Assembly (NCBI GenBank): GCA_002067975.1
Contig: MVRS01000235.1
Coordinates: 1-43,631 of the forward strand
Origin: Syntrophorhabdus sp. PtaU1.Bin058
GTDB lineage: Bacteria; Desulfobacterota; Syntrophorhabdia; Syntrophorhabdales; Syntrophorhabdaceae
Length of the DNA stretch: 43,631 nt
Direction of reading: 5' to 3'
The notes beneath the pieces are model-generated. The model saw only the letters and a list, made by a program, of their open reading frames with translations. It did no database searches and was not told the origin of the DNA. The position numbers and the translations under genes were made by a program. This document shows, piece by piece, positions 8,062 to 16,410 of this stretch; position 1 is the first letter of the stretch; each line of letters begins with the position of its first letter.

Positions 8062-8829
8062 ATGACGACAATAACCCCTGATATCCAGAAGCTGATGCTC
8101 ATTTTCATACGGACATTATCCATAATGTGGCTGGTCCCCCTGTTCTCGTCGAGGACGGTATCGGGTATCTTCAAGGCCGGCCTGTCTCTCCTGATCGCCT
8201 TCCTCCTCTTCGATTCCGTTGAAACAGGGCCCCTGCCTGACAATGATCCGGTCTCGTTCCTGCTGCTGATAATAAAAGAGGTCTTTACCGGCGTGACGAT
8301 CGGTTTTTTTGTGAGGGTACTGTTCCTCGCGGTCAACGTGGCAGGCGGGATCATATCCCTCCAGTCAGGCTTCTCCTTTGCCCGCTTCATGGACCCTTTC
8401 TCGACTTCCCAGATGTCTATTATGGAGGAGGTCACGAACCTGATGGCCATGATAATATTTTTCGCCGTTGATGCCCACCATGTGCTTATCAAGGGACTGG
8501 CGGTCAGCTTGAAGGAACTGCCCGTGGGAGCCGCAGCGCTCAATCCTTCACTGCTTCAGTATCTGATCAATACCACGGGCAAGATCTTTGCCACGGGCCT
8601 GCGTATAGGTGCCCCGGTCATTACCGCCCTCTTTCTCGTAGACCTTTCGCTGGGGATTCTCTCAAGAATGATACCGCAGGTGAATATCTTCATTGAGGGC
8701 GTTTCGATGAAGATACTTATCACTGCAATCATATTCTCCTTTTCCTTAGCTGTTATCGTACCGGGGATAGTCAACCTCTTCAGGGGCCTGGATGCGGAGT
8801 TTTTAAAGATTATAAGGACAATGGCGTAG
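8062..8829 (+). CDS. fliR: Flagellar export gate protein FliR
   Basis: 255 residues, strongly hydrophobic with about six membrane segments, normal for FliR. It carries the family pattern FTGVTIGFFVRVLFLAVNVAGGIISLQSGF. FliR is the single-copy subunit that caps the FliP-FliQ helix in the gate. It abuts fliQ without a gap, and flhB follows 3 bp after its stop, so the three are co-translated. Confidence 0.96.
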   Translation: MTTITPDIQKLMLIFIRTLSIMWLVPLFSSRTVSGIFKAGLSLLIAFLLFDSVETGPLPDNDPVSFLLLIIKEVFTGVTIGFFVRVLFLAVNVAGGIISLQSGFSFARFMDPFSTSQMSIMEEVTNLMAMIIFFAVDAHHVLIKGLAVSLKELPVGAAALNPSLLQYLINTTGKIFATGLRIGAPVITALFLVDLSLGILSRMIPQVNIFIEGVSMKILITAIIFSFSLAVIVPGIVNLFRGLDAEFLKIIRTMA

Positions 8830-8832
8830 ATC

Positions 8833-9897
8833 ATGCAGGAATCATATCAGGAGAAGACGGAACAGCCGACCGATAAGAGGCTCGAGGAGGCGCGGCAAAA
8901 AGGACAGGTTGCCCAATCCCGGGAGATGCCCACCTCTTTTATCATACTCTTTTCCACGATATTCCTGTACTTTTCCATAACCCATGGGTTCCATGAGATG
9001 TTCAGGGTATATGTAAGTTATACGAGGAACATAGATCTCGACATCAACACGGGGAACATTTACAGCATCATATCCTTCGGCATGTACAGGTGGCTGTGGA
9101 TCGTCGTGCCGCTCCTGGCCTTTCTTGTCGCTATAGTGTTCTTCAGCACCGTGTTGCAGACCGGGTTTATGTGGAGCTCCGAGGCCCTCAAATTCGACGT
9201 CGAGAACATCAACCCGGCGTCGGGGTTAAAGAAGATATTCTCCAAGAGATCCGCTGTCGAGGTTATCAAGTCGCTCATCAAGATCTTTATCATGGTCTAT
9301 ATTGTCTACACGCTGATCGTCAAGGAACTCCCCCACATCTTCTCGCTGACCGGCCAGGATACGAGGTCTATCGTGGAATATCTCGGGAAGGCGTCATTCG
9401 GTCTGACCGTCAAGGTAGGGATGATCTTTCTTTTTATCGCAGGCATCGATCTTCTTTACCAGAAGTGGCAGCACAGGAAAGACCTCATGATGACCGCCCA
9501 GGAAGTGAAAGAGGAGCACAAGGAACATGAAGGGAACCCGCTGGTCAAGTCCAGGATAAGGAGCCTCCAGAGGGAGATGTCAAGGCGGAGGATGATTGAG
9601 GACGTCAAGACGGCCGATGTGGTCGTGACAAACCCGACAACCTATGCGATAGCGCTGAAATATGTTGCAGGAGAGATGCTCGCCCCGAAGGTGGTAGGCA
9701 AGGGGGCGGGATTCGTTGCCGCAAGGATCAAAGAGGTCGCGATGCGGTACAGGGTCCCTCTCGTTGAAAACAAACCGCTCGCACAGGGGCTCTTTTTTGC
9801 GGTGAAGGTCGGTGATTTTATTCCCGAGAAATTTTACCTGATCGTTGCCGAACTGCTTGCAGAGGTGTACAGGAAGAGACGCGGGGTATCACTGTAA
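8833..9897 (+). CDS. flhB: Flagellar export substrate-switch protein FlhB
   Basis: 354 residues. N-terminal signature EKTEQPTDKRLEEARQKGQV, four membrane helices, then a cytoplasmic domain. FlhB controls the switch from rod/hook to filament export and cleaves itself between Asn and Pro of a conserved NPTH site. Here the site reads NPTT (residues 267-270, 9631-9642), so the usual His is Thr. The catalytic Asn-Pro pair is intact and the flanking VVVTNPTTYAIALKY is otherwise normal. The last base of its TAA is the first base of the flhA ATG. Confidence 0.97.
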   Translation: MQESYQEKTEQPTDKRLEEARQKGQVAQSREMPTSFIILFSTIFLYFSITHGFHEMFRVYVSYTRNIDLDINTGNIYSIISFGMYRWLWIVVPLLAFLVAIVFFSTVLQTGFMWSSEALKFDVENINPASGLKKIFSKRSAVEVIKSLIKIFIMVYIVYTLIVKELPHIFSLTGQDTRSIVEYLGKASFGLTVKVGMIFLFIAGIDLLYQKWQHRKDLMMTAQEVKEEHKEHEGNPLVKSRIRSLQREMSRRRMIEDVKTADVVVTNPTTYAIALKYVAGEMLAPKVVGKGAGFVAARIKEVAMRYRVPLVENKPLAQGLFFAVKVGDFIPEKFYLIVAELLAEVYRKRRGVSL

Positions 9898-11954
9898 TGG
9901 AAAGATTGCGTTCAATGCTCAAGGCAAGAAGCGACATCTTCGTCGCCGTAAGCGTCGTCTTTGTGATCCTCATCATGATCGTTCCCCTCAACAGTTTCTT
10001 TATCGACGTGTTCCTCGCATTAAGCATCTCCCTGTCGCTTTTGATACTTTTCATTGCCATGTATATCGGCAAGCCCCTCGATTTTTCCGTTTTTCCGTCA
10101 GTGCTCCTGATCGTGACCCTCTTCAGGCTTTCTTTGAATATTGCCTCAACGAGACTGATCCTCGTGCATGGAGATGAGGGGTCGCAGGCGGCAGGTCTTA
10201 TCATCAGGGGTTTCGGCACGTTCATTGTGGGCGGGAATTATGTCGTGGGCGCTGTCGTATTCCTCATCCTTATGGTCATCAACTTTGTCGTCATCACAAA
10301 GGGCGCGGGCAGGGTGGCGGAGGTTGCCGCACGGTTTACCCTTGACGCCATGCCGGGGAAACAGATGAGCATCGATGCAGACCTTAATGCCGGGCTGATC
10401 GATGATACCGGCGCAAGAAGACGGAGGGAGAAGGTTGAGCTGGAGGCGGATTTTTACGGCGCCATGGACGGTGCAAGCAAATTCGTGAGGGGCGACGCGA
10501 TAGCGGGGATAATCATCATCTTTGTGAATATCATCGGCGGTCTGGTTATCGGCGTTGTCCAGAAGGGAATGGCGGCCAATGACGCGCTCGCCGTGTATAC
10601 GATATTAACGATAGGGGATGGCCTTGTAAGCCAGATCCCCGCCCTTTTAACCTCTACGGCCGCAGGCATTATCGTAACGAGGGCGGCAAGCGAGTCGAAC
10701 CTCGGCAGCGATATAGTGAGCCAGCTTTTTACACAGCCCAGGGCGCTTGTCCTCGCATCGGTCGTCATATTTTCCATCGGCATGATCCCCGGCATCCCCC
10801 TTGTGCCTTTTCTTATCCTTTCGGCGATCACATTCGGTATGAGCCATTTCCTGAAGAAACTGGCAGAGGAAGAGAAGATCGCCACGCCTGAATTGCCGCC
10901 TGAAGATAAAGAGAAGACGGATCTTATCCAGCCGATGGAGATACTCGAGATAGAGATCGGCTACGGGATGATCCCCATAGTCGACGCCGAGCAGGGCGGA
11001 GAGCTTCTCGAAAAGCTGCGCGCCATAAGGAAACAGATGGGGATGGAGCTCGGCATAGTAGTGCCCCCGATGAAGCTGAGGGACAACCTTCAACTGAAGG
11101 CCTTTGAATACCTGATCCTTCTCAAGGGCATAGAGATGGGAAGAGGGGAGATGCTCCTCGGGAACCTGCTTGCCATGGGAGGTGAAGGCAAGAAGGAGAT
11201 AAAGGACGGGATACCGACAAAAGAGCCGGTATTCAACCTCGATGCGTACTGGATCAATGAAAAGGACAGGGACAGATATATGGCGGAAGGGTTTACCGTC
11301 GTCGATCACCCCACCATTATCGCCACTCACCTGACGGAGATCCTGAGGAACAATGCGCACGAGCTGATGACGAGGCAGGAGACGCAGAAGCTGATAGATT
11401 CGGTGGCTGCTACCCACCCGAAGGTGGTTGAGGAATTGGGCCAGAACCAGATAAACGTGGGGATCATCCAGAAGATCCTGCAGAACCTCCTGAGGGAACA
11501 GGTTTCCATAAGGGACCTCGTGACCATTCTCGAATCCATTGCCGACGCATCGACATCATCGAGGGATACCGACCTGATAACCGAATTTGTGAGACAGAGG
11601 ATGTCGAGGAGTATATTGAAGCCTTACCTCGTGGACGGGGTGCTCAATATCCTGATCCTGGAAAAATCACTGGAAGAGAAGATGATCAACAGCCTCCAGC
11701 AGGCCGACCATGGATCGTTCCTCGCCCTTGACCTGTCCTTCAGCCAGCGCCTCATAGAAAAGGTGGGGAATGAGGTAAGAAAGGCACTGATGCAGAACAT
11801 ACAGCCTATGCTGCTTGTCCATCCTGTTCTGAGAGGGAGATTGAGGAGGTTTCTTGAACGTTACATACAGGGTATTACCGTTATTTCCCATAACGAGATC
11901 CCGCCGCAAATAAAGATGCAATCAGTGGGGGTAATAAAGATCAATGAGGGTTAA
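9897..11954 (+). CDS. flhA: Flagellar export gate protein FlhA
   Basis: 685 residues, standard length. Eight N-terminal membrane helices span about the first 310 residues. The conserved cytoplasmic FHIPEP loop is seen as LFRLSLNIASTRLIL and DAMPGKQMSIDADLNAG. A large cytoplasmic domain follows and binds chaperone-substrate complexes. FlhA forms the nonameric export ring and takes part in proton-driven secretion. Start and stop overlap flhB and flhF, so translation is coupled. Confidence 0.98.
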   Translation: MERLRSMLKARSDIFVAVSVVFVILIMIVPLNSFFIDVFLALSISLSLLILFIAMYIGKPLDFSVFPSVLLIVTLFRLSLNIASTRLILVHGDEGSQAAGLIIRGFGTFIVGGNYVVGAVVFLILMVINFVVITKGAGRVAEVAARFTLDAMPGKQMSIDADLNAGLIDDTGARRRREKVELEADFYGAMDGASKFVRGDAIAGIIIIFVNIIGGLVIGVVQKGMAANDALAVYTILTIGDGLVSQIPALLTSTAAGIIVTRAASESNLGSDIVSQLFTQPRALVLASVVIFSIGMIPGIPLVPFLILSAITFGMSHFLKKLAEEEKIATPELPPEDKEKTDLIQPMEILEIEIGYGMIPIVDAEQGGELLEKLRAIRKQMGMELGIVVPPMKLRDNLQLKAFEYLILLKGIEMGRGEMLLGNLLAMGGEGKKEIKDGIPTKEPVFNLDAYWINEKDRDRYMAEGFTVVDHPTIIATHLTEILRNNAHELMTRQETQKLIDSVAATHPKVVEELGQNQINVGIIQKILQNLLREQVSIRDLVTILESIADASTSSRDTDLITEFVRQRMSRSILKPYLVDGVLNILILEKSLEEKMINSLQQADHGSFLALDLSFSQRLIEKVGNEVRKALMQNIQPMLLVHPVLRGRLRRFLERYIQGITVISHNEIPPQIKMQSVGVIKINEG

Positions 11955-13008
11955 GACCCACAGCTTTGAAGATATCAGGCAGGGCATGGAGAAGATCAAG
12001 GAGACCTACGGCCCCGACACGATCATCGTTGACATTAAGCACAATAACCACAACGGATACGGATGGTCGAAAAGGAGCTGCGAGATCTCGGTAGCCCTCG
12101 ACGGCGATCCGGAACTTTGCGAAAACGATCTCGGCGAACTCCGGAAGAGGACCGAGTTAATATGGAGCCAGACGGCACATTTTTTAAGTGAAAAACTGAT
12201 CTCCGTAGAATCGGAGATGATCATGGACAGGGTGAAGACGTATCCTTTGCCGCTGAAGATCTTGCTGGATAAGATGATTAAAAACGGCATGAACAGGCAC
12301 CTCGCCATGTCCATGATCTCTGATGTCTACGGCGAGATAGGACAACTCGCAGGGAACAGCGTAAAGGCCGCCTTTTTCCTGAAAAACGTTATCGCGAGGA
12401 GGATACCCCTGGCGGATATAGCCGATCCCGATGGGGCAGTCATGCTCCTCGGCCCGACGGGTGCCGGGAAAACGGAGACGGCAAAGAAACTGGCCAAGCT
12501 GATGTCTGACAGGCAGGGACAGGTCACCATCGTAGCCTTCGATCCGATAAAGAGGGGGAGCTACGACGAATACAAGGCCTTTTCGGAGAAGACGGGGGTA
12601 CCTTTTGTGTTCACTACGGGAATTGACGATCTCTGCCTCAAGGTCGGTAAGTGCTCAGACAAAAGGATCGTCGATATCACCGGGCATGTTGACTTTCAGG
12701 AGAAGATCGCGGAGAGGCTGCCGATGGTGGAAAAGGTCGTCGTATTGCCGGCAGGCGCCCGCGACGAGAAGATGAAGGGCTACCTGAATAAATTTAAGGA
12801 CGTGAACAATATCGCAGGCCTTATCTTTACGAAACTTGACGAAGAGGACTCTCTCGGCCATCTCTGCCACAATCTGATCGATCTGAATCAACCACTCTGT
12901 TCCGTAACGACGGGGATCGATATTCAGGATATTGTGATACCGGACGTGGAAATACTGGGAAAACTATTCTTAGAGGGCAATCAATGGAAAAGAGAAGAAG
13001 ACGAATAA
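11944..13008 (+). CDS. flhF: Flagellar SRP-type GTPase FlhF with altered GTPase motifs
   Basis: 354 residues: short N-terminal B region, N domain (~80-160) and NG GTPase domain. FlhF is the third SRP GTPase; it marks the pole where the flagellum is built. The P-loop GPTGAGKT (170-177) and TKLD (296-299) are intact. The motif usually read DTYR is DPIKRG (200-205) and the DTAGR-type motif is DITGH (244-248), so two catalytic switch motifs have drifted. Nucleotide binding should persist; hydrolysis may be weak. It overlaps flhA by 11 bp and flhG by 25 bp. Confidence 0.93.
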   Translation: MRVKTHSFEDIRQGMEKIKETYGPDTIIVDIKHNNHNGYGWSKRSCEISVALDGDPELCENDLGELRKRTELIWSQTAHFLSEKLISVESEMIMDRVKTYPLPLKILLDKMIKNGMNRHLAMSMISDVYGEIGQLAGNSVKAAFFLKNVIARRIPLADIADPDGAVMLLGPTGAGKTETAKKLAKLMSDRQGQVTIVAFDPIKRGSYDEYKAFSEKTGVPFVFTTGIDDLCLKVGKCSDKRIVDITGHVDFQEKIAERLPMVEKVVVLPAGARDEKMKGYLNKFKDVNNIAGLIFTKLDEEDSLGHLCHNLIDLNQPLCSVTTGIDIQDIVIPDVEILGKLFLEGNQWKREEDE

Positions 13009-13727
13009 TCACGGTAACGAGCGGAAAAGGAGGAGTGGGAAAATCGTCCATTGTTTCGAACCTGGCGTACATGCTGAGCAGCATGAACGAGCGCACGTTC
13101 ATACTCGACGCAGACCTTGCACTGGGGAACATCGATATCATGTTCGGTATGATCCCGAAATACAATATGAAGGACCTGATTAACGGCGGCAGGCGCATTG
13201 AAGAGATAGTAATGGAAGGACCCTGCGGCATAAAGATAATCCCGGCGACATCCGGGGTATGCGAGTTTGCCAACCTGAGCGCCGAAGAGAAAAACATACT
13301 CTTCGCTTCCCTGCAGGCACTCCCGGAGTATGACTTTCTTATCGTTGACACCTCCGCGGGGATCTCGTCGAACGTAATCTCTTTCAACGCGATGAGCGAG
13401 GATATCTTTGTGGTCGTTACCCCCGATCCCTCGAGCATTACCGACTCCTACGCGGTAATCAAGGTATTGGAAAAGAAGACGGGGAGGAAGGATTTCAATA
13501 TAGTCGTCAACATGGTGAAGGACGAAGAAGAGGCACTGGAGATCTTCAAGAAGCTCATTAACGTGTCGGACAGGTTTCTGGACGTGTACCTGAGTTATTT
13601 CGGCTGTATCCCCCTTGATGTGAATATAAATCAGGCAATAAAAAGGCAGAGGTTATGGGTCGAGCATTTCCCGGAAACAGTGGCAACGAAGGCCCTTTCT
13701 CAGATATGCAGCAGGCTGGTGTCGTAA
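12984..13727 (+). CDS. flhG: MinD-like ATPase FlhG (FleN/YlxH)
   Basis: 247 residues. Deviant Walker A motif SGKGGVGKSS (residues ~13-22), then ILDADLALGNIDIMFG and VDTSAGISSNV, as in the FlhG branch of the ParA/MinD family. It limits flagellar number and works with FlhF at the pole. The protein starts only about 12 residues before the P-loop. The N-terminal DQA-type helix that activates FlhF in Bacillus and Vibrio is therefore absent, and no earlier in-frame start exists. Pseudomonas FleN is similarly short. fliA begins 1 bp after the stop. Confidence 0.93.
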   Translation: MEKRRRRIITVTSGKGGVGKSSIVSNLAYMLSSMNERTFILDADLALGNIDIMFGMIPKYNMKDLINGGRRIEEIVMEGPCGIKIIPATSGVCEFANLSAEEKNILFASLQALPEYDFLIVDTSAGISSNVISFNAMSEDIFVVVTPDPSSITDSYAVIKVLEKKTGRKDFNIVVNMVKDEEEALEIFKKLINVSDRFLDVYLSYFGCIPLDVNINQAIKRQRLWVEHFPETVATKALSQICSRLVS

Positions 13728-13728
13728 T

Positions 13729-14463
13729 ATGTGGAAAAGAGCGTACGCGAGATCGATGACGGAGAAGGAAAAGACGATAGAGGAATTTATCCCCATCATC
13801 AAACATCTTGCCTATAAGGTCTCAAAGAAGTTCGAGGACGACAACATCATCGACGACCTCATCTCCGCCGGAATTGTCGGTCTGCTCGAAACAATGGAAA
13901 AGTTCGATGCGAACAAGGGGATCAAGCTGAACACCTTTGCCTATCTCAGGATCCGGGGCGCCATGATAGACGAATTGAGATCCAGGGACTGGTTCCCGAG
14001 AAGCGCCCGCACCAAGTCGAAAAGGATCAGCGAGGTAATACGAAAACTTGAAAACACGCTCGGGAGGGTACCGAAGGAAGAAGAGATAGCCGCGGAACTG
14101 AACATGGATGTCGATGAGTATCTCACGATGCTCAAAGACTACGGCAACCTTTCCGTCTTAAGCATCGAGGACCTCCACGAGATATCGGGAGAAGACCGCG
14201 AAGCTGTTATCAGATATGTAACGGATGACAGGGAAGACCCGGAGAGGTGTGCGGAACTCTACGAGATCGAAGGACTCCTTGCGAAAGAGTTCGATAAACT
14301 GCCGGAAAGACAGAGGCTTGTACTGAGCCTCTATTATCATGAGGATATGAACATGAAAGAGATTGCAATGACGCTCGGCATCACCGAGGCGAGGATATGC
14401 CAGATCCATTCCCAGGCGATCCTGAACCTCAGATCCCTCATGAAAAAGCATCTGAAAAATTAA
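13729..14463 (+). CDS. fliA: Flagellar sigma factor FliA (sigma28)
   Basis: 244 residues. Regions 2.1-2.4 (ISAGIVGLLETMEKFDANKGIKLNTFAYLRIRGAMIDELRSRDWFPRS) and 4.2 (LPERQRLVLSLYYHEDMNMKEIAMTLGITEARICQIHSQA) give a clear sigma28 signature. It directs RNA polymerase to late flagellar and chemotaxis promoters and is inhibited by FlgM, encoded at 28431. Five matching promoters lie in this window. Start at 13729 follows the flhG stop by 1 bp; the in-frame ATG at 13756 is an alternative and neither has a strong ribosome site. Its TAA forms part of the next promoter's -35 box. Confidence 0.97.
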   Translation: MWKRAYARSMTEKEKTIEEFIPIIKHLAYKVSKKFEDDNIIDDLISAGIVGLLETMEKFDANKGIKLNTFAYLRIRGAMIDELRSRDWFPRSARTKSKRISEVIRKLENTLGRVPKEEEIAAELNMDVDEYLTMLKDYGNLSVLSIEDLHEISGEDREAVIRYVTDDREDPERCAELYEIEGLLAKEFDKLPERQRLVLSLYYHEDMNMKEIAMTLGITEARICQIHSQAILNLRSLMKKHLKN

Positions 14464-14487
14464 AGTTTGTCCATATCGTACCGATAA
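14461..14487 (+). promoter_or_regulatory. Sigma28 promoter of the chemotaxis operon
   Basis: TAAAGTTT (14461-14468), 11 bp, ACCGATAA (14480-14487): 15 of 16 matches to the sigma28 consensus TAAAGTTT-N11-GCCGATAA. The TAA of the -35 box is the stop codon of fliA itself. Transcription should begin near 14494, just before the HDOD gene. Confidence 0.9.
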
Positions 14488-14503
14488 TACCAGTAGAATC
14501 AGC

Positions 14504-15385
14504 ATGGATAACGACTACATACTGAATAAACTTAAGAAAGTCGATATGTTGCCGACATTCCCCGGCACCGTGGGAACGGTGATGAGCCTGATCCAGGACC
14601 CGATGAGCTCTGCGGCCGATCTTGCGAAGAACATGGACCCATCGATGGTGAGCGAGGTACTGAGGATAGCAAACACGGCCTATTTCGGGACAAAGAACTT
14701 CAGGAATATATCTTCCATCGAGCATGCGATCGCCATTATAGGCCTGGAGCACCTTTCATCGATCGTGATCCAGATGCCTTTTATATCCATGGTAAAAGGG
14801 GATACCGCATTTGACCGGGAGAAGTTTATGGAACATTCCATCATGTGCGGCGTCCTGTCGAAGGCAATAAGTTTATCGGTCAGGCTCGGGAACCCCAACG
14901 AGGTCTACATCGGCGGGATGATGCATGATATAGGGGCGATCATATTCTACCGGTATTTCAGGAACGAATGGGACCGGGCATACTCGCTGGTGCGGGATAG
15001 GGGTATGACATGGCCCGAGGCGGAGAAGGAGGTCTTTTCCATGGACCACGGCTATATAGGAGCGGTCCTCCTGGAATTGTGGAATATACCGAAGGGGATC
15101 ACCGACTGCGTAATGTTCCACCACTGTCCCGACAAGGCCACGGAGAACCGCGGGAACGCGACGGCCGTCAACCTTGGCAACAGATTTTCAAAACTGATCA
15201 ATATCCATGACGACATCCCGAACTTCGATGATTTCTTGGGCAGGTACAGGTCTTTCCTGAACCTCAATGAGGAGCTCGGCCTGCAGCTTTTACCGAGCGA
15301 CGAAATAATATTCTACGAAAAGATATACGCTGTCGCAAAAGAGACGCAACATTATATCTACGGAACGGTAAGGGAAAAGGAATGA
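14504..15385 (+). CDS. HDOD-domain signalling protein heading the chemotaxis operon
   Basis: 293 residues, mostly one HDOD domain (LPTFPGTVGTVMSLIQDP...IANTAYFG...SSIEHAIAIIGLEHLSSIVIQ). HD-like MHDIGAIIFYRYF and DHGYIGAVLLELWNIP segments follow, showing partly kept HD metal-site residues (HD at MMHDIG). HDOD proteins act in signalling and are often near chemotaxis or c-di-GMP genes; their biochemical role is mostly unknown. It is the first gene after the sigma28 promoter, so it should be made late, together with chemotaxis proteins. The stop overlaps the cheB start. Confidence 0.9.
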   Translation: MDNDYILNKLKKVDMLPTFPGTVGTVMSLIQDPMSSAADLAKNMDPSMVSEVLRIANTAYFGTKNFRNISSIEHAIAIIGLEHLSSIVIQMPFISMVKGDTAFDREKFMEHSIMCGVLSKAISLSVRLGNPNEVYIGGMMHDIGAIIFYRYFRNEWDRAYSLVRDRGMTWPEAEKEVFSMDHGYIGAVLLELWNIPKGITDCVMFHHCPDKATENRGNATAVNLGNRFSKLINIHDDIPNFDDFLGRYRSFLNLNEELGLQLLPSDEIIFYEKIYAVAKETQHYIYGTVREKE

Positions 15386-16410
15386 TAAAGGTACTCGTTG
15401 TCGATGATTCGATTGTTATGAGAAAGGTGATAACAAGGATCCTTGAAAAGGACCCGCAGATACAGGTCGTGGGGACTGCCGCAGACGGCGGGGATGCGCT
15501 GGAGAAGGTTGAATCCCTGCAGCCCGACGTGATGACCCTGGATATAGAGATGCCCGTGATGAACGGGATCGATGTCTTGAAACAGGTCATGTCAAAAAGG
15601 CCCATGCCGGTGATCATGATGAGCGCCCTCACGAAAGAAGGCGCCGATATTACGATCGAAGCGCTCAACCTGGGCGCCTGTGATTTTATTACAAAGGATT
15701 TTTCCGGCCTTTCATTGTCCGCAGCGGGCATTGAAAGTGAGCTTGTCAGTAAAGTAAAGAATGTTACGAAGAACAAGACACGATATCTGCTCAAAAGACT
15801 GGATGCCATTAAAAAGCCTGTTGCATTAAATCCGGACAAGAATATCAGGCACGAGATACTCTCAATAGGCGCCTCTACGGGAGGCCCCCCCGCTCTCCAG
15901 CATATACTGTCGAGCCTGCCGAAGGATTTTCCCGTACCCGTGGTGATCGCCCAGCACATGCCGAAGATATTCACACAGTCTTTTGCACAGAGGCTTAATA
16001 CGCTTTCCCAGTTATTGGTCAAGGAGGCGGAGGACAGAGAGGTGCTGAAGGCGGGTGTTGCACTGGTAGCGCCGGGGGATACCCACATAAGCCTGAAAAG
16101 AAGAGGCAAGGACGTTTTTGTGGAATTTGTCAACGGTACACAGTTTATCTACAGGCCATCGGTAGATCTTCTCATGTCAACCACCGCGGAGGTCTATGAA
16201 TCGCTGTCCATCGGGGTCATCCTGACCGGGATGGGAAACGACGGATTGGTGGGTATGAAGGAATTGAAATTAAAAAGAGGATATATCATAGCCCAGAACG
16301 AAGAGACCTGCGTGGTATACGGGATGCCGAAGGCGGTTGTGAATGCGAAGATTACCGATGCAATACTGCCTGTAGATAAAATACCTGAAGAGATTATGAG
16401 GGTGCTATGA
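15382..16410 (+). CDS. cheB: Chemotaxis protein-glutamate methylesterase CheB
   Basis: 342 residues. The N-terminal receiver domain has the DD pair (VVDDSIVMRKV) and phospho-acceptor Asp in TLDIEMPVMNG. The C-terminal methylesterase has the catalytic Ser in SIGASTGGPPALQ, His in AQHMP and Asp in GMGNDG. CheB removes methyl groups from (and deamidates) chemoreceptors when phosphorylated by CheA, giving adaptation. It overlaps the HDOD gene and the HEAT gene by 4 bp each, so translation is coupled. No receptor gene lies in the window. Confidence 0.97.
   Translation: MIKVLVVDDSIVMRKVITRILEKDPQIQVVGTAADGGDALEKVESLQPDVMTLDIEMPVMNGIDVLKQVMSKRPMPVIMMSALTKEGADITIEALNLGACDFITKDFSGLSLSAAGIESELVSKVKNVTKNKTRYLLKRLDAIKKPVALNPDKNIRHEILSIGASTGGPPALQHILSSLPKDFPVPVVIAQHMPKIFTQSFAQRLNTLSQLLVKEAEDREVLKAGVALVAPGDTHISLKRRGKDVFVEFVNGTQFIYRPSVDLLMSTTAEVYESLSIGVILTGMGNDGLVGMKELKLKRGYIIAQNEETCVVYGMPKAVVNAKITDAILPVDKIPEEIMRVL

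Noticed and set aside
15264-16133. 289-codon open frame on the minus strand across cheB
   Set aside because: It lies fully antisense to a clear CheB with all catalytic residues, has a Ser/Phe-rich shadow composition, no family motif and no ribosome site.
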